Assembly: GCF_036588685.1 (NCBI RefSeq)
Contig: NC_086378.1
Coordinates: forward strand, 24,963,578 to 25,027,577
DNA from: Mytilus trossulus
Lineage: Eukaryota; Mollusca; Bivalvia; Mytilida; Mytilidae
DNA: 64,000 nucleotides
Direction of reading: 5' to 3'
This document shows, piece by piece, positions 36,060-47,900 of this stretch. Position 1 is the first letter of the stretch; the number at the start of each line of letters is the position of its first letter. The translations under genes were made by a program, and so were the position numbers. Below the pieces are notes generated by a model. The model was not told where the DNA came from, ran no database searches, and worked only from the letters and a program-made list of their open reading frames with translations.

Positions 36060-37210
36060 GAAGATTTTTCCTATTACACAATACGGTGCAATTGAAAAAT
36101 TCTTGCTATTGCACAATACTGTGCAATTGAAGATTTCTTGCTATTGCACAATACTATGCAATTGAAGATTTCTTGCTATTGCACAATACTATGCAATTGA
36201 AAATTTCTTGCTATTGCACAATACTTAAAATAATAATTTTTTATCCTGATTTAGACTAACCTGAAAACTGGGCCCATAATCAAACATTGAAGTACATGTT
36301 CAGATTTGGCATATTGAAGAACCCCAAGAATTCAATTTTTGTTAAAATCAAACTTAGTTTAATTTTGGACCCTTTGGACCTTAATGTAGACCAATTTGAA
36401 AACAGGACCAACCAGATGCTCCGCAGGGTGCAGCTTTATACAACCACCAAAGTTGAACCCTGAACGGTTGGGGCAAGTATGGACACAACATTCAAGCTGG
36501 ATTCAGCTCTAAATTTGGATTGTGATTAAATAGTTGACACAGCATAGGTTTCTGACACAGAATGAATTTGGTCTAATGAACTTATAAAATTTTTGTTTTG
36601 CCTTTGTGCAATTCACGTTGCTGTTGAATATTAATCCTCTCAAAAAACTGTTTGAAGAAATTTTCTTTTCATTTATGAAATCTGAAATTAGAAAAATTTA
36701 CCCCCCCCCCCCCCAAAAAAAACCCATTTTTTTTTCACATCCCCCTTTCCCTTTTTCCAAAACTGATCTCAACTCAAATTTCTAATGGAGTTTGCAACAA
36801 TAACTACTCATTTAAATACATAATAAAATATCAAAATGTAAAAAAAGTGCTTGTTATCACTGAATGGTAAAGATTGTTTTAATTTATCAGTTGGTAGTAA
36901 AAGTGAATATACATTGTATATTGTATAAAACAATGATTTAAGTTGATTCAACTACTATTCTGGACAAAGAAAGATAACTCCAATTAAAAATTTCTTACTA
37001 TTGCACAATATTGTGCAATTAGATATTTCTTAATATTGCCCAATACTGTGCAATTGAAAATATTTGCTATTGCACAATAGTGTGCAATTGAAGATTTCTT
37101 GCTATTGCGTAATTGAAAATTTCTTGCTATTGCACAATACTGTGCAATTGAAGATTTCTCGCTATTGCTGAAAACTGTGCAATTGAAAATTTCTTGCTAA
37201 AGCACAATAC
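36060..37210 (+). repeat. Clusters of GCACAATACTGTGCAATTGA words
   Basis: In 36060-36240 and 36985-37210 a 33-36-bp unit built on the palindrome TTGCACAATACTGTGCAA plus GATTTCTTGCTA repeats about five times each. Single or double versions are at 38670-38760 and 39430-39515. It is part of the CCAGATGC family. Confidence 0.8.
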
Positions 37211-38807
37211 TTAATATAATAATTTTGGATCCTGATTTGGACCAACTTGAAAACTGGGCCTAAAACCAAAAATCTAAGTACATGTTTAGATTCAGCATAT
37301 CAAAGAAGCCCAAGAATTCAATATTTGTTAAAATCAAACTTAGCTTAATTTTGGACCCTTTGGACTTTAATGTAGACCAATTTGAAAATGGGACCAAAAA
37401 TCAAGAATCTACATACAGTTAGATTCAGCATATCAAAGAACCCTTAAAATTAATTTTTGATGAAATATCAAACAAAGTATAATTTAGGACCCCAATTTGG
37501 ACCAACTTGAAAACTGGGCCAATAATAAAAAATCTAAGTACATTTTTAGATTCAGCATATCAAAGAACCCCAAGGATTCAGTTTTTGTTAAAATCAAATG
37601 TTTAATTTTGGACCCTTTGGACCTTAATGTAGAACAATTTGAAAACGGGACCAAAAATAAAGAATCTACATACAGTTAGATTTGGCATATCAAAGAACCC
37701 CAATTATTCATTTTTTGATGAAATCAAAAAGTTTAATTTTGGACCCTTTGGGGCCCTTATTCCTAAACTGTTGGGACCAAAACTCTCAAAATCAATCCCA
37801 ACCTTCCTTTTATGGTCATTAACCTTGAGTTTAAATTTCATAGATTTCTATTCACTTATACTAAAGTTATGGTGTGAAAACCAAGAAAAATGCTTATTTG
37901 TGCCACTTTTTGGCCCCTAATTTTTAAACTGTAAGGACCTCAACTCCCAAAATAAATCCCAACCTTCCTTTTGTGGTCATAAACCTTGTGTCAAAATTTC
38001 ATAGATTTCTATTTACCTAAACTAAAGTTATAGTGCAACCAGATGCTTCGCAGGGCATAGCTTTATACGACCGCAGAGGTTGAACCCTGAACGGTTGGGG
38101 CAAGTATGGACACAACATTCAAGCTGGATTCAGCTCTAAATTTGGATTGTGATTAAATAGGTGACACAGCATAGGTTTCTGACACAGAATGAATGTGTTC
38201 TAATGAACTTAAAATTTTTGTTTTCTCTTAGAGCAATTCACTATGCTGTTCAATATTAATCCTCTCAAAAAAATGTTTGAAGAAATTTTCTTTTTATTTA
38301 TGAAATTTCAAATGAGAAAAATTGAACCCAATATTTTAATCACATCCCCCTTTCCCTTATTCCAAAACTAATCTCAATTATAATATTCTAATGGAGTTTG
38401 CAACAATAACTACTCATTTAAATACATCATAAAATATTAAGATGTAAAAAAACTGCTTGTTAACACTGAATGGTATTGGTAAAGATTATTTAAATTTACC
38501 AGTTGGTAGTTAAAAGTGAATATACATTGTATATTGTATATAACAAAGATTTAAGTTGATTCTGGACAAAGAAAGATAACTCCAATTAAAAAGAATTCTT
38601 GCAATAAAATATTTCTTGCTTACTATTTTGGACAAAGAAAGATAACTCTAATTAAAAAAAAAATTGCTATTTCACCATATTGTGAAATTAGATATTTCTT
38701 GCCATTGCACAATACTGTGCAATTGAAAAGACTTGCTATTGCACAATACTTAATATAATAATTTAAGATCCTGATTTGGACCAACTTGAAAACTGGGCCC
38801 ATAATCA

Positions 38808-40589
38808 ACCAGATGCTCCGCAGGGCGTAGCTTTATATGACCGCAGAGGTTGAACCCTGAACAGTTGGGGCAAGTATGGACACAACATTCAAGCTGGATT
38901 CCGCTCTAAATTTGGATTGTGATTAAATATTTGACACAGCATAGGTTTCTGACACAGAATGAATGTATTCAAATGAACTTAAAATTTTTGTTTTCTCTTA
39001 GAGCAATTCACTATGCTGTTGAATATTAATCCTCTCAAAAAAATGTTTGAAGAAATTTTCTTTTTATTTATGAAATTAAATGAGAAATATTGAACCCAAT
39101 TTTTTAATCACATCCCCCTTTCCCTTATTCCAAAACTAATTTCAATTAAAATATTCTAATGGAGTTTGCAACAATTACTACTCATTTAAATACATCATAA
39201 AATATTAAGATGTAAAAAAAACTGCTTGTTATCACTGAATGGTAAAGATTATTTAAATTTATCAGTTGGTAGTAAAAAGTGAATATACATTGTATATTGT
39301 ATATAACAAAGATTTAAGTTGATTCTGGACAAAGAAAGATAACTCCAATTAAAAAAAATTCTTGCAGATATTTCTTGCTTACTATACTGGACAAAGAAAG
39401 ATAACTCTTAATTAAAAAAAAATTTGCTATTTCACAATATTGTGAAATAAGATATTTCTTGCCATTGCACAATACTGTGCAATTGAAAAGACTTGCTATT
39501 GCACAATACTTAATATAATAATTTTAGATCCTGATTTGGATCAACTTGAAAACTGGGCCCATAATCAAAAATCTATGTACATGTTTAGATTCAGCATATC
39601 AAAGAGGCCCAAGAATTTAATTTTTGTTAAAATCAAACTTAGTTTAATTTTGGACCCTTTGCACTTTAATTTAGACCAATTTTAAAACTGGACCAAAAAT
39701 TAAGAATCTACATACACAGTTAGATTTGGCATATCAAAGAACCCCAATTATTCAATTTTTGATGAAATCAAACAATGTTTAATTTTGGACCTCGATATGG
39801 GCCAACTTGAAAACTGGGCCAATAATCAAAAATCTAAGTACATTTTTAGATTCAGCATATCAAAGAACCCAAAGGTTTCAATTTTTGTTAAAATCAAACT
39901 AAGTTTAATTTTGGACCCTTTGGACCTTAATGTAGACCAATTTGAAAACGGGACCAAAAATTAAGAATCTACATACACAGTTAGATTCGGCATATTAAAG
40001 AACCCCAATTATTCAATTTTGATGAAATCAAACAAAATTTAATTTTGGACCCTTTGGGCCCCTTTTTCCTTAACTGTTGGGACCAAAACTCCCAAAATCA
40101 ATACCAACCTTCCTTTAATAGTCATAAACCTTGTGTTTAAATTTCATAGATTTCTATTTACTTATACTAACGCTATGGTGCGAAAACCAAGAAAAATGCT
40201 TATTTGGGTCCCTTTTTGGCCCCTAATTCCTAAACTGTTGGGACCAAAACTCTCAAAATCAATCCCAACCTTTCTTTTGTGGTCATAAACCTTGTGTCAA
40301 AATTTCATAGATTTCTATTAACTTAAACTAAAGTTATAGTGCGAAAACCAAGAAAATGCTTATTTGGGCCCTTTTTGGCCCCTAATTCCTAAAATGTTGG
40401 GACCAAAACTCCCAAAATCAATACCAGCCTTCCTTTTATGGTCATAAACCTTGTGTTAAAATTTCATAGATTTCTATTCACTTTTACTAAAGTTAGAGTG
40501 CGAAAACTAAAAGTATTCGGACGACGACGACGACGCCAACGTGATAGCAATATACGACGAAAATTTTTTCAAAATTTGCGGTCGTATAA
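38808..40589 (+). repeat. Most complete CCAGATGC-family copy, about 1.78 kb
   Basis: Has both the ACCAGATGCTCCGCAGGG start and the TTTGCGGTCGTATAA end. The host sequence broken after CATAATCA at its left resumes AAATCTAAGTACATG at its right. Near the right end it has GACGACGACGACGCC and GTGATAGCAATATACGAC. No coding frame. Confidence 0.8.
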
Positions 40590-42866
40590 AAATCTAAGTA
40601 CATGTTTAGATTCAGCATATCAAAGAGGCCCAAGAATTTAATTTTTGTTAAAATCAAACTTAGTTTAATTTTGGACCATTTGGACCTTAATGTAGGCCAA
40701 TTTGAAAACGGGACCAAAAATGAAGAATCTACATACACAGTTAGATTTGGCATATCAAAGAACCCCATTTATTCAATTTTTGATGAAATCAAAAAAGTTT
40801 AATTTTGGACCCAGATTTGGACCAACTTGAAAACTGGGCCAATAATCAAGAATCTAAGTACATTTTTAGATTCAACATATCAAAGAACCCAACTGATTCA
40901 TTTTTTGTCAAAATCAAACTAAGTTTAATTTTGGACCCTTTGGACCTTAATGTAGACCAATTTGAAAACATGACCAAAAGTTAAGAATCTACATACACAG
41001 TTAGATTCGGCATATCAAAGAACCCCAATTATTCAATTTTGATGAAATCAAACAAAGTTTAATTTTGGACCCTTTGGGCCCCTTTTTCCTAAACTGTTGG
41101 GACCAAAACTCCCAAAATCATTACCAACCTTCCTTTTATGGTTATTAACCTTGTGTTTAAATTTCATAGATTTCTATTTACTTATACTAACGTTATGGTG
41201 CGAAAACCAAGAAAAATGCTTATTTGGGTCCCTTTTTGGCCCCTAATCTCTAAACTGTTGGGACCGAAACTCCCAAAATCAATACCAATCTTCCTTTTGT
41301 GATCATAAACATTATGTTTAAATTTCATTGATTTCTATTTACTTAAACTAAAGTTATTGTGCGAAAACAAAGAAAAATGCTTATTTGGGCCCTTTTTTGG
41401 CCCCTAATTCCTAAACTGTTGAAACCAAAACTCCCAAAATCAATCCCAAACTTTCTTTTGTGGTCATCAACCTTGTGTCAAAATTTCATAGATTTCTATT
41501 AACTTAAACTAAAGTTATAGTGCGAAAACCAAGAAAATGCTTATTTGGGCCCTTTTTGGCCCCTAATTCCTAAAATGTTGGGACCAAAACTCCCAAAATC
41601 AATACCAACCTTCATTTTATGGTCATAAACCTTGTGTTAAAATTTCATAGATTTCTATTCACTTTTACTAAAGTTAGAGTGCAAAAACTAAAAGTATTCG
41701 GACGACAATGAAGACGAAGATGACAATGCCAACATGATACCAATATACGACCAAAAAATTTTCCGTATTATAAAAATCAAGAATCTGAATACACGGTTAG
41801 ATTTGGCCTTTCAAAGAACCCCAACTATTCAATTTTTGATGAAATCAAACAAAGTTTAATTTTAGACCATTTTGGCCCCCAATTTGTAGGGGTAAAAACT
41901 CTCAAAATCAATCCAAACCTTTCTTTTGTGGTCATAAACCTTGTGTTAAAATTTCATAGATCTCTATTAACTTATGCTAAAGTTATTGTGCAAAAACCAC
42001 GAAAAATGCTTATATGGGCCCTTTTTGGCCCCTTATTTCTAAACTGTTGGGACCAAAACACCCAAAATCAATCCCAACCATTTATAGTCATAAACCTTGT
42101 ATTTAAATTTCATAGATTTCTATTAACTTTTACTTAAGTAAGAGTGTGAAAACCAAATGTCTTTGGACAATGACGTCAAACGTGATACCAATATATGACC
42201 AAAAAATTTTCAATGTTTGCGGTCGTATAATAAGCTAACATTGTGTAGCCACTAAAGTATAAATCTTCCTTACTACTACGTTTGTCACAGGCCAAACAAA
42301 CAGACAAAAGTTTACAGATCTTGTTATTTATTTTCGTACAGTATTTAGAAAATAAATTCTAGATGACAAATTATGATGATAAATGTAATTGGCACTTTCA
42401 CATATTGGTTTACATGATCAAATTATTAAACTTGCAATTATTTCATTCTGAAGTGACAATTTGACATATATACATTATAACATGTTTGTTTTATCAATAA
42501 TCTTTTAAATTTTACATAATTCTTTTATCTGTTCCTAGATTTTCTTTCCTTCTTGTTAAAATAAGAATGCTTCATCATTATTTTTTGTAAGCTAATGACA
42601 TCATTTCTGGAAATAACTGTTTTAAGGATAATATTACCGGTAAAGTAAATTCTAGATGTTCTACAAACTTTTCATATGTACAATGAGGAATAAAAGCTTT
42701 CAATTTTCTATGTGTTTAGAGTATTCAAAATGCAAATACCTCTGAACAAAACAAAAATTAATATCAGTGATGGAGTTATTTATTTATAGCACTATGATTT
42801 ATACTGGTGGATCTCAATCCTTCCTGCCTTCATAAATTCCATAATTAGCTTTTCTTATAAAACATT

Positions 42867-43068
42867 TACTGTAAATTTAGAAATTATTGCTTGCAATTAT
42901 TATTGCGATTTTGTCATTTAAGACTTAAACCCGATTTTAATTTTTACTATTTTGAGAAAAATCCTGTACAATTCATATTTCAAAATGTTAGTTTAAATCA
43001 TTGCGTTTACAACTCTGTCGCATTTTTTGCAATAATAAAACCTCGCAATCATTTCTGAAATTACAGTA
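42867..43068. mobile_element. About 200-bp TIR mini-element, copy 1
   Basis: The ends are TACTGTAAATTTAGAAATTATTGC-like and GCAATCATTTCTGAAATTACAGTA-like, inverse of each other. TTGCGA/TCGCAA words lie inside. The relative is at 51175-51384. It lies about 1.9 kb downstream of the eIF6 stop. Confidence 0.75.
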
Positions 43069-43149
43069 TCAAAATAATTTACTTTCTATTTCATTAAAAA
43101 TATAGAATACAAAGTGGTTTTTTCTAACGACTTCCCCTGAAATAATGTG

Positions 43150-43939
43150 CAATGCACAAAACCCTAATGGGAATTATTATTAAAGTTTTCATCATAAAGA
43201 ACATGTGTACTAAGTTTCATGTTGATGTGATCACAATTTTTATTAACCAAAACTTTAATCTGATATTAGATGGACGGGGAGACTGACAGACCCATAGACC
43301 TAAAAATATAATGCCATTCCATCAATGTAGGTGGGCATAAAGATGCTAAACAGTTTATGAGAAAAATAAAATATACACATGTATTAATTTCAAACAATAA
43401 GTTTATCAATGTTGAAGATTTCCGTTTTTTTACTGGCCCAGTTTTGAATAAGTCTGTTAGGTGTAAAGAATTTTCCAGATGAGAACTTTACTCGGCCACA
43501 TCACCAATTAGCCCGGTTATATATATGGGTTCTCAGTTATGGTCTGGTTAAGCAATCACATCTTCTTGCACACATGTATTCTTCATTCATCCATTTGTAA
43601 TGTCTTTGTTTTCCTTACGTCATACTGAAATACACAAAACCATGTTGCATTATTATAGGGTAAAAAGAATGTGTCACCAGTACACGGATGCCTCACTTGC
43701 ACCATCATTTTCTATGTTCAGTGAACCCTGAAATTGGGGTCAGAATTCTAATTTAACATTAAAATTAGAAAGATCATATCAAAAGGAACATATATACTAA
43801 GTTTCAGGTTGATTGGACTTCAACTTCATCAAAAACTACCTTGACCAAAAACTTTAACCTGAAACTGGACAGACAAATGAACGAACGGATGAACAGACCA
43901 AAAAACATAATGCCCCTTTCTATCGTAGGTGGGGCATAA
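43150..43939 (+). repeat. Two direct copies of a dispersed repeat ending GTAGGTGGGGCATAAA
   Basis: 43150-43341 and 43640-43939 share AACATGTGTACTAAGTTTCA, CAAAACTTTAA(T/C)CTGA, GACAGAC, ATAATGCC and GTAGGTGGG(G)CATAAA. This is a widespread bivalve repeat. The second copy is less worn at its end. Confidence 0.75.
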
Positions 43940-44942
43940 AAGCATTTTTAAAGAATAATAGGAAATTCTTTCATAAAATTGATTTTGAGATTTATCAAAA
44001 CCACAAATATCAATATATCATTTTACATTTCCCAAACTTAATTGTGACTGATATTTAATTAAATGCTTTTGTAGCTACATGTTGTAACTTTTCCAAAATC
44101 CTGTATGGTACTCAAGTGTCAAATTGTTCCTGTTGTGACAAAAAATTGTATAGCTAACATTTTTCTACTATGCAATGGAGACAAACTTATGATTTGTGTA
44201 TAAACAAAAAAAATGCTTATGTTCAATTGATTTGTTCAACTTGTCACATGTGTTATGCATAAACTAAAAGTGTAAAAGCAAATCATTGTTTTGTCCATGA
44301 ACCAGTGAGTTTTCTACAAATGGTGTTAATACACAAATCAAGTACCTTAACAGTACATCAAACATGAGTTACACTAAACGTCATGGTAAAATTTAATTTC
44401 AGTTTTTTTATGTAATGGTAAAATTTATGCTTCTGTTTTTATATGTAATGGTGAATTTTGTGCTTCTGATATTTGTTTATGTAATGGTAAAATATATGCT
44501 TGTGATATAAAAGGGTCAATTTAGTCCCTTCAAGATTAAAAGTTTCACAGAAAAATCAGCAGCACAACCTATGTCAGACCCTTGCAATTGAAGAAGTGTT
44601 TAGATGGTTGGAAGTTGTGAACTATATTTCAATTTCTTTTTAGATAACATTTATGCTGGCAGTGAAATGGCTAAATGGGATATTTTCTGCTTTATATATT
44701 AATAGGAGACTTAAAAGTCAGCATTGGCTTTCTATGTATGGTATAGTTTTCAAGATATTTAGTCTGTGAGAACATTTATAATGCTTGTAAATTATGTCCA
44801 TATCTTATTCTGATATCTGTACAAAAATACTTTTTGTGTAATACTGGACAGTTTGGTATCTTTCGTCCCTCTTTTATTAGGTATTTCTGGTATGGGAATA
44901 AAAGTAGCATTTTATAAATGAATTATCTAAAGTAGTAAGTCT

Positions 44943-47900
44943 TTACCTATCAATTAAACTTTCTCTCATTTCTGTAGAGATTGAACTAGGTTGTCTATCT
45001 CCAAGTTTAAATACACTTTCTACAACTGATAATTCTGTACTGGTTGTATCAAGTCCACAGAATGCTATCCAGTCATTGACTACCAGACCTGCTGCTATCA
45101 CATCGCTGCCTCGGTTTACTGTACCTGCCTAAAATACAAAGAGAACTCAAATTTATGGTGAATTACAGCTTTCCATGGTAGTATTTTCCATTCATGAAAG
45201 TCCATGTGCTTACTAGGGTTTAGTGTTTATGAGTCTTTATGTTTCTATGTTGTGTTCTGTGTACTTCATTATCACTAAACTTGTATATATATTTGTTTAG
45301 GGGGCAGCCGAAAGACGCCTCTGGGTGCGGGAGTTTCTTGCTACATTGAAGACCTGTTGGTGACCTTCTGCTGTTGTCTTTTCAATGGTTAGGTTGTTGT
45401 TTCTTTGAAACATTCCCCATTTCAATTCTCAATTTTACTATTGTTTGTTTGTGGTTTTTTATGGGTTTTTTTTGCCATAGCCTTGTCAGTTAGCTTTTGA
45501 CTTATGAGTTTGACTATCCATTTGGTATCTTATTTGTTGTTGTGGTGTTCTTATGAATGTTGTGTTCCCATGGTCATTTTCATTGAATTTCACTTCTAGT
45601 GCAAATTCAAATTTAAATATGTTCTTATTTATTGTGTTGTTTTAATGTAGTTTTCCACTAGTATTAAATTGTCTTTGAGTTTTAATCATATGCTGGAAGT
45701 ACAGTTTGCTTCCGTTGAAATATGAAACTTCAAATATGACTATTATATTTTATTTCGACTAATTCCTCAATACCCGTAAGTAAGTATATGACTTTCTAAA
45801 CTTTTAATACATGAGTAATACATGTAATACATGATTATTTTTTATAGCTGTTTTAAAATTTTACTTTTTATAACTTTACTACGGATTATATTTTTTTCTA
45901 GACTAATGAAAACTTACCACTAGTGGAACTTGTAATAATGATGATAATTCATCTTGATCTTCTATGGTGGTTTTGGGATGTACCTACAATTTATTTTGAG
46001 AACAAATTAATTGCAAAACATTTAAAAGCATATATGGTATACAGTACGGGTAGGGACTTATTTTTATGGATGTCTTAATCCGTCTAGTCGGATATGAATA
46101 ATCGGACATCTTTATGGTAGGTAGTATGGTCATTAATCAACAAATCCAGGTGTGATTGGCAATATATTTGTCCTTTCATCTTAATCCGTGCTGCTAGAAT
46201 TACGGTTCACTGATTTCAGAATCAGGTTACCTGTGATTTTAACCTCTCAGTCACTTTATTGATTACATCGTTTTTGACATAAAATATTTTTACAGGTGAA
46301 GTACTGGAGAAAACTTTGTTTTAGGCTTAAATTAAAATATTGTTTGTTTGCAGTTAACCGACCGACCCTTGAAAATCCTCCCGACTATGAAAATTTTATT
46401 GCTTTAAATTTGAAGAATTTTTTTTTAAATACCTCTATTGAAGCGATCCGGAACTTTGTGTCCTTTCCGGAAATGATTTAAAATCTGGGTCAATTACGCA
46501 CTTCAAGTTCGGTTTTTCTTAGCTTCCCGTCAAGCGTTCATGTGACCATTTAATGATAACGCACATGGAAATTGTTTACAGGTATCCATGAAGTCACGGA
46601 GGAGTACTTTACGCTGTCGTCTCGTGTCAATTTTAAGACAAATACCAAACAAAAAGTTTATTAGTAAACTGTTTATACAGATTCAGGCACATGTAATGAT
46701 GTGTGATGATATCATTGACGATGATGCAGCGGATATTCATAACTGACACAATAACCATTCTGTCTCAAACAAATCGGGTTCAGAATCTGTGGAGCCTGAC
46801 TTTATGGAACCAATTTCAGTGGTTAAATAATTCGACAGCAGATTGAAGTATGGCATATTTTCTACAAATCGTTGTGAAGACGACAAAGATGAAACCACTC
46901 CTATTTTCTACAAATCGTTGTGAAGACGACAAAGATGAAACCACTCCTCGGTGACTTAAATCTTCATGGATATCTGTAAACACGCCTGTACGGAGGAAGG
47001 GCTCATTTGAAATGTTAATGGATATAGATCATGCCAAATCAATAAGAAGCAACCTTAACTACACAAAGATGTAGAGAAAATGAATGGTTAGCTTGAAAAA
47101 AAAATATACTCTCTCTATATTAAATCTATCTTCGATTGCAATGAGTATGCTTCTTTAGGATAAGGGGGGCTGCCCCACTCATTGCAATTATTCTCTTTCT
47201 TACATTATTAAATATACCAAAACTGTGTGGCCTGTGTGAATTCAATTCAAACATGTCCTTAGGAGCTATGCTGCCAATTTTTTTTATGCATTAAAAACAT
47301 TTCAGTTCAGACCATTTACTTTTAATGGGGTGCTATGGATTTCACCCCAAACTTTAGATTTCTTTGGTTTTCATAAAAGCCTGGCAAAAATATAACCTTA
47401 TCACATATAATTAAATATTGTTAGAAATATGAAAACAGTCGGTTGTCTTAATACTTTTTTTCAATTGAGGAAGATTCAATGGTGATTTTTTTTTTATTAA
47501 AAATACACTCTTTAATAATTGTCTTATAAATCTATAATATATACATTTTTTCTGATGAAAATACTCTACTCATGAAAACATTTTAGTCAAGAAGCATACC
47601 TGTCTGAATATATTTCTTTAAAACAGTTCTAGTCATGACATTCCTTGTTTATAAGTGTTCCAGTATTTAATAATTATACCATATTTTATGTCATAAATTG
47701 GATAATGACACTATGTTAAAGTTTCAGTTTTGGTTAAAAAGTTTTTTATCTGAAAATGCCTGTTCATTTGATGTTGGTTTTCAGCATGTCCAGTGTTTGT
47801 TGTTTTAAATAGTTTTTTTTTTCTTTACAAGAAACTTGGTTTAGTGTAACTGCTTGTTTAAACTGTATTTTGGCTGATAAAATAAAATATTTTTCCTACC

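Larger units (their letters stand above)
34261..42230 (+). repeat. Nested block of CCAGATGCTCCGCAGG repeat family
   Basis: Four starts of one element, ACCAGATGC(T)(C/T)C(G/C)CAGGG and TTGAACCCTGAACGGTTGGG, lie at 34262, 36411, 38038 and 38808. Only three ends, (G)CGGTCGTATAA-like, lie at about 40589, 41773 and 42230. TTTATACGACCGCA near the start is inverse to TGCGGTCGTATAAA at the end. Sequence broken at 38807 resumes at about 40590, and the sequence broken at 36410 appears to resume at 41774, so the copies are inserted in one another. Inner parts repeat TTGGACCCTTTGGACCTTAA-type and GGGACCAAAACTCCCAAAAT blocks. No gene is seen. Confidence 0.85.

Noticed and set aside
37497..37920. Open frames in the nested repeat block
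   Set aside because: The same text recurs in several copies with frame-breaking changes, so it is non-coding repeat.
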